The notes beneath the pieces are model-generated. The model was not told where the DNA came from. It ran no database searches and saw only the letters and a program-made list of their open reading frames with translations. DNA of 64,000 nucleotides, from NCBI RefSeq assembly GCF_005405925.1, contig NZ_BJHV01000001.1:1426001-1490000 (forward strand). The letters run 5' to 3'. Below, in pieces: positions 26,828 to 34,857 of the stretch. Each line of letters opens with the position of its first letter. The first letter of the stretch is position 1. This stretch comes from Streptomyces antimycoticus (GTDB lineage: Bacteria > Actinomycetota > Actinomycetes > Streptomycetales > Streptomycetaceae). The position numbers were made by a program, and so were the translations under genes.

Positions 26828-27696
26828 TCAGTCCGCCGGGCGGGGTTCGAGAACGAAGGTGTGCCGCAGCAGGGTGTACGGCTCGTCGGTCAGCTCGCTG
26901 CAGGGCCCGGCGCCGGCCGCATAGGTGTCATAGGACTCGACCAGCGACTCCTTGACCCCGAACACCGGATCCGCGTCCAGGTACGGGTCGTCCGACGGGA
27001 AGAGCATGGTGGTCACGCGCTGGAATCCCGGAGCCTCGATCAGCAGGTGCACATGGGCGGGACGCATGAGCGACCTGCCGGTCGCGCTCATGAGTTCGCC
27101 GACCGGGCCGTCACCGGGGATCGGGTAGCTGGACGGGCGAATGGAGCGGAAGCCGAAGTGTCCGCTCTCGTCGGTCCGGAACAGGGCGCGCATGGCGGGG
27201 TCGACCTGGCCGGGCACATCCACGTCGTAGTGGCCGTCCGCGTCACTGTGCCAGACGTCCACCGCGGCGCCCTCCACCGGCGCTCCCGTACGGTCCACGA
27301 CCCGTCCCTCGAAGAACAGCGGGGTGCCGGGCAGACCGCCGGAGATGTCGGCGGCGTCGGCGTGCTGTGGCCGGTCCTCCCGGAAGAAGGGGCCCAGGAC
27401 GCTGTTCTGGGTGGCTTCGGTGGGGCGCTGATTGCTCAGGGCGTCGACCAGCATGGTGATGCCCAGCACGTCGGACAGCAGGATGAACTCCTGGCGTGTG
27501 GACGTGCACTTCTGCCCGGTGCGCGTCAGGAAGTCCACTCCGCGGGCCCACTCCTCCTCCGTCAGGTCGACATCACGGACGAAGGCATGGAGGTGGCGCA
27601 CCAGTGATTCCAGGATCTCGGCGACGCGGGGTCCTTGGTGTCCCGCATGGTCGAGATCATGGCCTCGGTGATGGTGTCGCTCGTCAGATCACGCAT
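26828..27696 (-). pseudogene. hydroxyquinol 1,2-dioxygenase (intradiol), N-terminus out of frame
   Basis: The frame from 27601 down gives most of an intradiol dioxygenase. It has LTRTGQKCTSTRQEFILLSDVLG, NSVLGPFFRED, the first iron tyrosine in HYDVDVPGQ, the second in SSYPIPGDGP and the histidine pair in RPAHVHLLIEAPG. The natural N-terminus (MRDLTSDTITEAMISTMRDTKDP, start at 27696) lies in another frame and joins after the GGGG run at 27628-27631 if one base is restored. A start at 27601 has no Shine-Dalgarno and would lack the linker helices. The enzyme opens hydroxyquinol between its hydroxyls to maleylacetate. Adjacent maleylacetate reductase strongly supports this identity. Confidence 0.85.
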
Positions 27697-27766
27697 GCGC
27701 GCTCCCGTAGTGGTTGAGTGTTCGCTGACGGAGTGGGTCGCGGGGTTGTTCGTCGCCGGGTGACGT

Positions 27767-28822
27767 TCATGGCGCCTCGCCGGCCCAGGCGCGGGTCAGG
27801 AGGGCGCGTACCGCGTCCCGTTCCACCGGTCGCGGATTCCAGTAGCCGTCCCGCACGATGAGGTCGGCCGCCTGCTCGATCCCCGATTCCGGCATGCCGA
27901 GGTCGCGCAGCGCCCTGGGGGCGCCGAGCCTTCCGGCGAAGTCGAAGAGGCCGCTCGCGGCGTCGTCCCACGCCAGCGCCCACGCGATGCGTGCCATGGC
28001 CTGGGGGGCCGCCGACCGGTTGTAGGCGACCACATGCGGCAGGACGACCGTGTGGGTTTCGGCGTGCGAAAGCCCGAAGGTGCCGCCCAGTACGTGGCAC
28101 ACCTTGTGGTGCAGGGCCATGCCCACCGTGCCGAGGCAGGTGCCGGCCAGCCACGCCCCGTACAACGCATCCGCCCGCGCCTCGGCGTCGTCCGGACGCC
28201 ACGCGACGACTGGAAGGGATCGCGTGAGGGAATCGAGCGCCTCGCCGGCCATCAGGAAGGCGACCGGGTCGCGGTCCTGTGCGTAGAGGGCCTCCACGGC
28301 GTGCGCCATCGCGTTGATGCCGCTGACCACCGATATCGCCGCGGGAAACGTGAGCGTCAGGTCGACGTCGTACACCACCGTCTTGACCAGCACTTCCGGC
28401 AGTCGGCGGGTGGTCTTCTTGTGGCCTTCGGTCTCTCCGAGAATCGGCGTCATCTCGGAACCCGCATAGGTCGTGGGCAGTGCCAGCTGCGGAAGACCGG
28501 TCCGTACGGCGATCGCCTTGCCGAGACCGATGGTCGACCCGCCACCGATCGCGAGCACGCAGTCCGCTCCCACGGATTCGGCGTACGCGACCGCCTTCTC
28601 GGTGACCTCGACAGGGGTGTGCGGTGCCGCTTCGGTGAACGTGCCCACCGCCGCGGCGCCGAGCAGCTCGCGGATCTCCGATGCCTGGTCCACTTGGCCA
28701 GGGGTGCACAAAACGAGCACCCGACCGCGTCCGAGGGCATCGACCTCCTCAGGGATACGGCTGCGCGTACCGCTGCCGAAAACCACCTTGGTGATCTGTC
28801 CCCGATGCACGAATGTCTTCAT
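27767..28822 (-). CDS. maleylacetate reductase (iron-type alcohol dehydrogenase fold)
   Basis: This 351-residue protein reduces maleylacetate to 3-oxoadipate with NAD(P)H. Family marks are VVFGSGTRSRIPEEV (14-28), the nucleotide loop AIGGGSTIGLGKAIA, LPTTYAGSEMTPI and the His-rich region HAVEALYA / MALHHKVCHVLGGTFGLSHAETHTVVLPHV. The last region is the maleylacetate-reductase version of the Fe-ADH metal region. It is the first gene of the leftward operon (reductase, dioxygenase, BTAD regulator, flavin reductase, LuxR). It is divergent from the CoA-transferase genes that take 3-oxoadipate further. Confidence 0.92.
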   Translation of the reverse strand: MKTFVHRGQITKVVFGSGTRSRIPEEVDALGRGRVLVLCTPGQVDQASEIRELLGAAAVGTFTEAAPHTPVEVTEKAVAYAESVGADCVLAIGGGSTIGLGKAIAVRTGLPQLALPTTYAGSEMTPILGETEGHKKTTRRLPEVLVKTVVYDVDLTLTFPAAISVVSGINAMAHAVEALYAQDRDPVAFLMAGEALDSLTRSLPVVAWRPDDAEARADALYGAWLAGTCLGTVGMALHHKVCHVLGGTFGLSHAETHTVVLPHVVAYNRSAAPQAMARIAWALAWDDAASGLFDFAGRLGAPRALRDLGMPESGIEQAADLIVRDGYWNPRPVERDAVRALLTRAWAGEAP

Positions 28823-29093
28823 CAGAATTTCCTCGGTCCCGCCGCTCCTCGATTTATGGATAAAGCCTCGGCACTGGGATCTCGCACGTCAATGGATTCG
28901 GTGAGCGATAGCGGGAAGCAGCGTGGAAATACCGTGTTCACGCGACCGGTACCGACACCATGGCCGCGGCATCCTGACCGATATCACCCATCTGCGGGAT
29001 GTCCGGGACCCGCCGCCCCGGCCGAATACTTGAGATTGCCTTTCGGTAGCAGCGTCCGATGGATCCATATTGGCCAAGGGTGGAGTAGAAAAG
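28823..29093. promoter_or_regulatory. divergent promoter region of the two catabolic operons
   Basis: This 271-bp gap separates the maleylacetate reductase start (leftward) from the CoA-transferase start (rightward) and is less GC-rich than its surroundings. An inverted repeat TTTAT-GG-ATAAA lies at 28853-28864, 31-42 bp before the reductase start. It is a candidate operator or part of the promoter. I see no other convincing operator. Confidence 0.45.
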
Positions 29094-29876
29094 ATGGATA
29101 AAGTGGTCGCCACGGCCCTGGAGGCGGTGGCGGATGTGCCCGATGGCGCGTCGTTGGCGGTGGGGGGATTCGGTTTGAGCGGTGTGCCGAACGTGTTGAT
29201 CCAGGCGCTGTTCGAGCGGCGCGTCGGCGGCCTGTCGGTCGTCTCGAACAACTGCGGGGCGATGGAGTCGGGTCTGGCCGTGCTGCTGGCGGCGGGCCGG
29301 ATCGGGCGGGTGACGGGCTCGTACATCGGGGCGAACAAGGAGTTCGCGCGGCAGTATCTGGCCGGGGAGCTGGAGGTGGAGATGATTCCGCAGGGCACCC
29401 TGGCCGAACGGCTGCGGGCCGGCGGTGCGGGAATCCCCGCCTTCTACACCCCGGCCGGGGTCGGCACTCAGGTCGCGGAGGGCGGACTGCCCTGGCGGTA
29501 TGACGGCTCGGGCGGAGTGGCGCTGGCCTCACCGGCCAAGGAGGTGCGGACCTTCGACGGGGTCGCCTATGTGCTGGAGCGCGGAATCCGTACCGACTTC
29601 GCGCTGGTACGGGCGGCGAAGGGGGACCGGCACGGCAACCTGCTCTTCAGCAAGTCCGCCCGCAACTTCAACCCGCTGGCCGCGATGGCGGGCAAGGTGA
29701 CCATCGCGGAGGTGGAGGAGCTGGTGGAGCCGGGCGCGATCGATCCCGACGCGGTGCATCTGCCGGGGATATTCGTGCAGCGGGTGGTGGCCCTCACCGC
29801 GGAGCAGGCGGCGGACAAGAAGATCGAGCGGCGCACGGTGTCCGTGCCCGCGACACGAGGGTCGGTGAGCGGCTGA
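29094..29876 (+). CDS. pcaI: 3-oxoacid (3-oxoadipate) CoA-transferase subunit A
   Basis: This 260-residue alpha subunit of a heterodimeric family I CoA-transferase has [23 protein letters not shown] near the N-terminus. [39 protein letters not shown] and [16 protein letters not shown] follow. With subunit B it moves CoA from succinyl-CoA to 3-oxoadipate. Specificity is inferred from the maleylacetate reductase and thiolase genes alongside; SCOT-type acetoacetate transferases look very similar. The ATG at 29094 is preferred. The stop overlaps the next start (TGATG). Confidence 0.88.
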   Translation: MDKVVATALEAVADVPDGASLAVGGFGLSGVPNVLIQALFERRVGGLSVVSNNCGAMESGLAVLLAAGRIGRVTGSYIGANKEFARQYLAGELEVEMIPQGTLAERLRAGGAGIPAFYTPAGVGTQVAEGGLPWRYDGSGGVALASPAKEVRTFDGVAYVLERGIRTDFALVRAAKGDRHGNLLFSKSARNFNPLAAMAGKVTIAEVEELVEPGAIDPDAVHLPGIFVQRVVALTAEQAADKKIERRTVSVPATRGSVSG

Positions 29877-30520
29877 TGGCCTGGAACCGTGAGGAGATGG
29901 CCGCCCGGGCCGCGGGTGAGCTGGCGGACGGCCAGTACGTCAATCTCGGCATCGGGCTGCCGACGCTGATCCCCAACCATCTGCCCGAGGGCGTGGAAGT
30001 GATCCTGGAGTCGGAGAACGGGATCCTGGGCACCGGCCCCTACCCCGGCGAGGAGCAGGTCGACCCCGACCTGATCAACGCGGGCAAGGAGACCGTGACG
30101 GTGCTGCCGGGCGCCTCCTTCTTCGACTCGGCGCTGTCGTTCTCGATGATCCGCGGCGGCCATATCGATGTGGCGGTGCTGGGTGCGATGCAGGTCTCCG
30201 CGCGGGGGGACCTGGCGAACTGGGCGATCCCCGGGAAGATGATCACCGGGATCGGCGGGGCGATGGACCTGGTGCACGGCGCCCGCACGGTCATCGTCGT
30301 GATGACGCACACCGCCAAGGACGGCTCGCCGAAGATCCTTACCGAGTGCGCACTGCCGCTGACCGGGCAGCGCTGCGTGAACCGGATCATCACCGACCTC
30401 GGCGTCCTCGACATCACCGACGAGGGCCTGGTGCTGATCGAGTGCGCCCCGGGCGTCGCCGTCGAGGAGATCATCGCCAAGACCGGCGCCGAACTGACCG
30501 TCACGGAGGGCCTGAAGTGA
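29876..30520 (+). CDS. pcaJ: 3-oxoacid (3-oxoadipate) CoA-transferase subunit B
   Basis: This 214-residue beta subunit carries the catalytic glutamate in [15 protein letters not shown], which forms the glutamyl-CoA intermediate. Further blocks are [49 protein letters not shown] and [20 protein letters not shown]. It is translationally coupled on both sides, overlapping the A subunit by one base and the thiolase start by four. All catalytic features are intact. Confidence 0.9.
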   Translation: MAWNREEMAARAAGELADGQYVNLGIGLPTLIPNHLPEGVEVILESENGILGTGPYPGEEQVDPDLINAGKETVTVLPGASFFDSALSFSMIRGGHIDVAVLGAMQVSARGDLANWAIPGKMITGIGGAMDLVHGARTVIVVMTHTAKDGSPKILTECALPLTGQRCVNRIITDLGVLDITDEGLVLIECAPGVAVEEIIAKTGAELTVTEGLK

Positions 30521-31757
30521 GGAACGTATACATCGTCGACGCCGTGCGCACGCCGACCGGGCGCTACAACGGCGGCCTGGCCTCGGTACGCCCCGACGAT
30601 CTGGCGGCCCACGCCATCCGTGAACTCCTCCTCCGCACACCTCAGTTGGACCCCGCGCGCATCGCGGACGTGTACCTCGGCAACGCCAACGGCGCCGGCG
30701 AGGAGAACCGCAACGTCGGCCGCATGGCCGCGCTGCTGGCCGGTCTGCCCACCTCCGTACCGGGCGTGACGGTCAACCGGCTGTGTGCCTCCGGTCTGGA
30801 GGCGGTCATTCAGGCCGCCCGTGCCATCGCCGTCGGCGACGCGTCCATCGCGGTCGCCGGTGGCGTGGAGTCGATGACCCGGGCTCCGTATGTGCTGCCC
30901 AAGAACGACCGGCCGTTCCCGGCCGGCCACGCCGAACTGCACTCGACCACCCTGGGCTGGCGCATGGTCAATCCGGAGATGCCCCCGCAGTGGACCATCC
31001 CGCTCGGGGAGTCGGCCGAACTCATCGCCGACAAGCACACGATCAGCCGCGCGCGGCAGGACGAGTTCGCCCTGGGCAGCCACCGCAAGGCCGCCCGAGC
31101 CCAGGCCCAGGGGCTGTTCGACGCCGAACTCACCCCCGTGCCGATCCGGCAGCGCAAGGGCGACCCGCGGCTGTTCGCGGCCGACGAGTGTGTCCGCCCG
31201 GATGCCTCCCTGGAGGCGATGGCCAAGCTGAAGCCGTCCTTCCGCGGCGGGAGCGAAGCGAGAGGGGGGTCCCCCGGCCGGAGGCTGGGGGAGGCACGGT
31301 GACCGCGGGCAACGCCTCACCGCTCAACGACGGGGCGGCCGCCCTGCTCCTGGCCGACGAGGAGGGCCTGAAGGCCACCGGCCGCGAACCGCTGGCCCGG
31401 GTCTCGGCCACCGGAGTGTCCGCGATCGACCCGGACTACTTCGGCCTCGCCCCCGTCGAAGCCGTCCACCGGGCCCTGGCCAAGGCCGACCGGACCTTCG
31501 CCGATCTCGATGTGCTGGAGCTGAACGAGGCCTTCGCCGCACAGGTCCTCGGATGCGTGGCCGAATGGCCCGAGTTCGACCCGGCGATCCTCAACCCACA
31601 GGGCGGCGCCATCGCCCTCGGGCACCCACTCGGCGCCTCCGGTGCCCGCCTCGCGGGAACTGTCGCCCATCAACTGGCCCGCCGCGGCTCCGGCACCGGC
31701 ATAGCGACCCTGTGCATCGGCGTGGGCCAGGGCCTCGCCCTGGTCCTCGAACGCTGA
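30517..31757 (+). pseudogene. pcaF: 3-oxoadipyl-CoA thiolase interrupted by a palindromic repeat
   Basis: The gene starts at the overlapping GTG and encodes a normal thiolase N-terminal half with the acyl-enzyme cysteine in VNRLCASGLEAV and GGVESMTRAPYV. After LKPSFR at about 31245 a GC-rich insertion of roughly 40 bp shifts the frame, and translation stops at 31302. The second half is otherwise intact in another frame: GTVTAGNASPLNDGAAALLLAD, LELNEAFAAQVL, GGAIALGHPLGASGARL and the catalytic cysteine in TLCIGVGQGLALVLER. As given, no functional thiolase is made, which would block the last step to succinyl-CoA and acetyl-CoA. Confidence 0.8.
31246..31286. repeat. GC palindromic repeat inserted in the thiolase gene
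   Basis: It contains GGGGGG/TCCCCC and CCCCC/GGGGG self-complementary runs. On the minus strand it reads CCTCCCCCAGCCTCCGGCCG then GGGGG and CCCCC, nearly the same as the copy at 3134-3165. It splits the thiolase between FR and GTVTAGN. The exact insertion borders are uncertain by a few bases. Confidence 0.65.
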
Positions 31758-31818
31758 CCCGGATCCGCCCGCCTCTCCGTCGCCCCCGCCGCGCGTCCAT
31801 GCCGCGCACGTGGCTTTC

Positions 31819-31884
31819 TTGACAGCGCGGCTGCGCGTCACCACGATGGAAACTATGGAAACGAATCGAGTTTCTGAAGTTTCC
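31819..31884 (+). promoter_or_regulatory. tetR promoter and concentric operator covering the start codon
   Basis: A TTGACA -35-like hexamer lies at 31819-31824. Two inverted repeats share one centre at 31866: outer arms GGAAACT (31848-31854) and AGTTTCC (31878-31884), and inner arms GAAAC (31858-31862) and GTTTC (31870-31874). The operator therefore overlaps the start codon region of the TetR gene. There is no Shine-Dalgarno, suggesting a leaderless, autorepressed message. Confidence 0.6.
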
Positions 31885-32538
31885 GAGCGCGCTTCCCAGC
31901 GCGACGAGCAGCGTGCCGAGGTGATCGTGGAGGCGGCCGGCCGGCTGTTCTTCGCGCCGGGCTTCGCGCGGGTGAGCATGGACGATCTCGCTCGTGAGCT
32001 CGGGATGAGCAAGAAGACGATCTACCGTCACTTCCCGGACAGGCGCAGCCTGGTGGCCGCGGTGCTGGATCGGCAGTTCGCGGCGGTGGAGAGCACGCTG
32101 GTGGTCGCCGAGGACTCACCGGGGCAGCCGTTCGAGGTGCGGGTACAACGGTTCCTGATCGCGGCGGGCACGGAGCTCGCCCGGATCGGAGCGGCCCAGC
32201 TCGCGACCGGGCGGGGCGACGCGATGCTGCGCCAGTACGTGGAGCAGCGGGTGGACGCGGTGATCTACCGGCGGCTCGACGAGCTGTTCCGGGACGGGCA
32301 CCGGCGGGGACTGCTGGCGACGCCGCCCGAGCTGCTGAGTGAGATCACCCGCGGCGCGCTGGAACGGCTGCTCACCTCGCGATTGCCGCATGAACTCGAC
32401 TGGACCGCGGGCGATCTGCTGCGGGCGACCGTCGACACCGTCCTGCATGGGGCGATCCGCTCAGCGCCCCCTGGCACCGGCGAGGAACAACCCCGGATGG
32501 TGCCCCCGACAGACCGCGACGAGAAGGAGGGTTCATGA
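31846..32538 (+). CDS. TetR-family regulator
   Basis: This protein of about 230 residues has the TetR DNA-binding domain at about 25-75 (AEVIVEAAGRLFFAPGFARVSMDDLARELGMSKKTIYRHFPDRRSLV). A helical ligand domain follows with a TetR_C-like end (LLRATVDTVLHG). Start candidates are ATG at 31846 or 31855, both inside the operator dyad; neither has a ribosome binding site. The stop overlaps the ATG of the following SDR (ATGA). TetR and SDR thus form one operon downstream of the catabolic genes, and the repressor probably responds to a pathway-related ligand. Confidence 0.88.
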   Translation: METMETNRVSEVSERASQRDEQRAEVIVEAAGRLFFAPGFARVSMDDLARELGMSKKTIYRHFPDRRSLVAAVLDRQFAAVESTLVVAEDSPGQPFEVRVQRFLIAAGTELARIGAAQLATGRGDAMLRQYVEQRVDAVIYRRLDELFRDGHRRGLLATPPELLSEITRGALERLLTSRLPHELDWTAGDLLRATVDTVLHGAIRSAPPGTGEEQPRMVPPTDRDEKEGS

Positions 32539-33290
32539 CCGAGGCGACCGGCAGGGTGGCATTGGTGACCGGAGCCAGCAGCGGAATCGGAGCGGCCACC
32601 GCGCGCCTTCTGGCCGCGCGAGGGATGCGCGTGGTGGTCAACTACCTCCGCAGCGAAACGGCGGCCGAGGAGGTCGTGGCCGACATCGAGGCATCGGGCG
32701 GCCGGGCCATGGCCGTGCGGGCCGATGTGCGCGAGGCGGCCGCCATCGAGAGCATGGTCGAGCAGGTCCAGGCGGCATGGGGCGGCATTGACGTGCTCGT
32801 GCACAACGCGCTCATCCCGTATGCGGTGAAGTCGTTCCACGACATGACGTGGGAGGAACTGGGCGGCAAGCTCGACGCCGAGATGCATGCGGCGTTCGCG
32901 GTCACCAAAGCCGTCCTGCCCGCCATGACCGAACAGGGCTGGGGACGCATCGTCTATCTCAGCACCGGCCTCAGCCGCAGGCCCCGGGAGGGCATGATCG
33001 CGCTGGGCACGTCCAAGGCCGCCCTGGAGCAGTTCGCCCGGTACCTCGCCCAGGAGTTGGGCCCGCAGGGCATTACGGTCAACATCGTCGCGCCCGGTCC
33101 GGTGGAGGACACCCGCATGGCGGATGTGTTCGACGATGCGCACAAGCGGCGGCAGGTGGCCGCCACCCCGCTGGGCCGCCTGGCACACCCGGCCGACGTC
33201 GCCCAAGCGGTCGCCTTCTACACCGGCGAGGACAACGCCTTCATGACCGGCACCACGGCCGCGGTCAATGGCGGAATGTCCATGTACTGA
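32535..33290 (+). CDS. SDR-family protein lacking the catalytic tyrosine
   Basis: The protein has 251 residues. The Rossmann start (VALVTGASSGIGAATARLLAARG, 8-30), NAL/NALIPY strand and GPQGITVNIVAPGPVEDTRM are those of FabG-like classical SDRs. The catalytic YxxxK motif is replaced: where Tyr is expected the sequence reads ALGTSKAALEQF, so Lys is kept but Tyr is Leu. The catalytic Ser appears as STGLS. It may be an enzymatically altered or non-catalytic SDR. It is coupled to the TetR gene and followed 56 bp later by a binding-protein gene. Confidence 0.82.
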   Translation: MTEATGRVALVTGASSGIGAATARLLAARGMRVVVNYLRSETAAEEVVADIEASGGRAMAVRADVREAAAIESMVEQVQAAWGGIDVLVHNALIPYAVKSFHDMTWEELGGKLDAEMHAAFAVTKAVLPAMTEQGWGRIVYLSTGLSRRPREGMIALGTSKAALEQFARYLAQELGPQGITVNIVAPGPVEDTRMADVFDDAHKRRQVAATPLGRLAHPADVAQAVAFYTGEDNAFMTGTTAAVNGGMSMY

Positions 33291-33346
33291 CCGCGCCCGC
33301 GGCACGCGCCGCCGCATGGCGGTGACACGATCAAGGAAAGGCGTTC

Positions 33347-34225
33347 ATGCACACCATCGATCTCGCCTACGTCGGGCGGGGCCTGCACGAAGAACTGGCC
33401 GCCTACATCGCCGACCAGCAGGACTACTACGCCGATGAGGGTGTCCATGTCGCGCTGCGCGACGGCTGCGCCTGGGACGAAGAGCGGCTGCGCCGCGGCG
33501 CCACCATCGGGCTCGGCCGGGCGCTGCTGTCCCGCCTGACCGACGGCACGCCCTGGGTCGCGCTCAACGTCAACACCCACCGCCCGCTGTTCTGGTTCCT
33601 GGCCCGCCCCGGCCTGACCTCCCTCGCCGACCTGGCAGGCCGACGGCTGGCGGTACACGCCCCCCGCACCGCACCCGGGTGCTTCGCCCGGATCGTGCTG
33701 CGCCAGGCGGGCCTCGACCCCGACCGCGACCTCCAGACCGTCGTCCGCCCGCCCGGCGACTACGGTCTGGACCTGCGGGCGCTGCACGACGGCAGCATCG
33801 ACGCCGCCTACGTCGGCAGCACCATGGCGCCGGAGGCGGTAGCCGCCGAGCACGGCTGGCAGGTGCTGGCCTGGGTCGGCGACCACTTCCAGATCCCCAC
33901 CGTCGGCGTGGCCGTCGACCCCACGCACATCCCGCCGGACGACCCCGCGGTCCAGGCCGTCGTACGAGCCCACCGGCGCGCGCTGAAGGTGATCCGCGAG
34001 GACCCCGACACCACGGTGCGGCACATGCAGACGTTCCTCGGCGGACAGACCGCGGAGGAAGCCCGAGCCCACTACGAGTCGTTCATCGCGCCGTATTTCA
34101 CCACCGACGGCCAAGCCGACCTGTCCATCGGCGCCACCGCGATCACCGCGGTCGCCGCCGAACTCGGCGTCCCGGCCACCGTCACCGCGTCCGAGTTCTA
34201 CCGCGCCGCGGCCACCGCAGCCTAG
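33347..34225 (+). CDS. NMT1/SsuA-like substrate-binding-domain protein without signal peptide
   Basis: This 292-residue protein has the periplasmic-binding-protein type II fold of the NMT1/THI5/SsuA group. It begins IDLAYVGRGLHEELAAYIADQQDYYADEGV, continues LTSLADLAGRRLAVHAPRTAPGCFARIVLRQAGLDPDRDL and has a DGSIDAAYVG hinge. There is no signal peptide or lipobox and no ABC permease nearby. It is probably cytoplasmic and may act as an enzyme or ligand sensor, as 4,5-dihydroxyphthalate decarboxylase-like and THI5-like proteins do. The ATG has AAGGAAAGG upstream. Last gene of the rightward run. Confidence 0.75.
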   Translation: MHTIDLAYVGRGLHEELAAYIADQQDYYADEGVHVALRDGCAWDEERLRRGATIGLGRALLSRLTDGTPWVALNVNTHRPLFWFLARPGLTSLADLAGRRLAVHAPRTAPGCFARIVLRQAGLDPDRDLQTVVRPPGDYGLDLRALHDGSIDAAYVGSTMAPEAVAAEHGWQVLAWVGDHFQIPTVGVAVDPTHIPPDDPAVQAVVRAHRRALKVIREDPDTTVRHMQTFLGGQTAEEARAHYESFIAPYFTTDGQADLSIGATAITAVAAELGVPATVTASEFYRAAATAA

Positions 34226-34280
34226 GAGCCGCGGACATCGGCGCGCCGCGGGCGGCGCACGGGTCTCGGGTTACCCGCCG

Positions 34281-34311
34281 ACACCGCCACGGCCAGGGGC
34301 CATGGCGGTGT
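34281..34311. terminator. bidirectional terminator
   Basis: A 14-bp stem with one mismatch (ACACCGCCA then GGCC on the left, complemented on the right) and a 3-base loop lies between the convergent binding-protein and carboxymuconolactone-family genes. Confidence 0.8.
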
Positions 34312-34360
34312 GCGGCAGCGGATCGACTCCGCTGCGGAGATATACCGCGGAGGCCCCGGC

Positions 34361-34834
34361 TCAGCCGAACTGGCCGACCTTGTAATCGCCGGCCGGCTGC
34401 TGGTTGATGATGTTGATGCGGTTGTAGCAGTTGATGATGGCGATGAGAGTGATCAGCGCGGCGAGCTGGTCCTCATCGAAGTGCTTGGCCGCGTTCGCCC
34501 AGGCCTCGTCCGTGACCCCACCGGCCGCGTCCGCGACCCGGGTGCCCTGCTCGGCCAGCTCCAGTGCGGCACGCTCGGCCTCGGTGAAGAGCGTCGCCTC
34601 CCGCCAGGCGGCGACCAGGTTGAGCCGTATCGAGGTCTCGCCGGCGTTGGCCGCTTCCTTGGTGTGCATGTCGGTGCAGAAGCCACAGCCGTTGATCTGG
34701 CTGGCGCGGATCTCCACCAGGCTCTGAATGGTGTGCGGCAGCGTCGAGTCCGCCAGCACCTTGCTGACCGAGGCGAAGCCCTTCATCGCCTTGGCCGCGA
34801 GGCCATTGCCGTAGTAATGGATACGGGGATCCAT
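34361..34834 (-). CDS. carboxymuconolactone decarboxylase / AhpD-like protein
   Basis: This 157-residue helical protein has the AhpD-like redox motif CGFC in IRASQINGCGFCTDMHTKEA, followed by LNLVAAWREATLFTEAERAALELAE and the C-terminal LIAIINCYNRINI. Such proteins act as alkylhydroperoxidase-like thiol reductants or decarboxylases. It lies 23 bp downstream of the SigJ-like sigma gene, a partnership characteristic of ECF41 sigma factors. It also has its own TGTCACA-N16-GGTC promoter inside the sigma gene's 3' end. A perfect AGGAGG precedes the ATG. Confidence 0.92.
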   Translation of the reverse strand: MDPRIHYYGNGLAAKAMKGFASVSKVLADSTLPHTIQSLVEIRASQINGCGFCTDMHTKEAANAGETSIRLNLVAAWREATLFTEAERAALELAEQGTRVADAAGGVTDEAWANAAKHFDEDQLAALITLIAIINCYNRINIINQQPAGDYKVGQFG

Positions 34835-34857
34835 GGGTCCTCCTAGCAGAATTGCCG

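Noticed and set aside
28853..29103. The words ATGGATAAAG at 28856 and 29094 as a duplicated gene start
   Set aside because: Only ten bases are shared and the sequence after the first copy has no coding similarity to the CoA-transferase.
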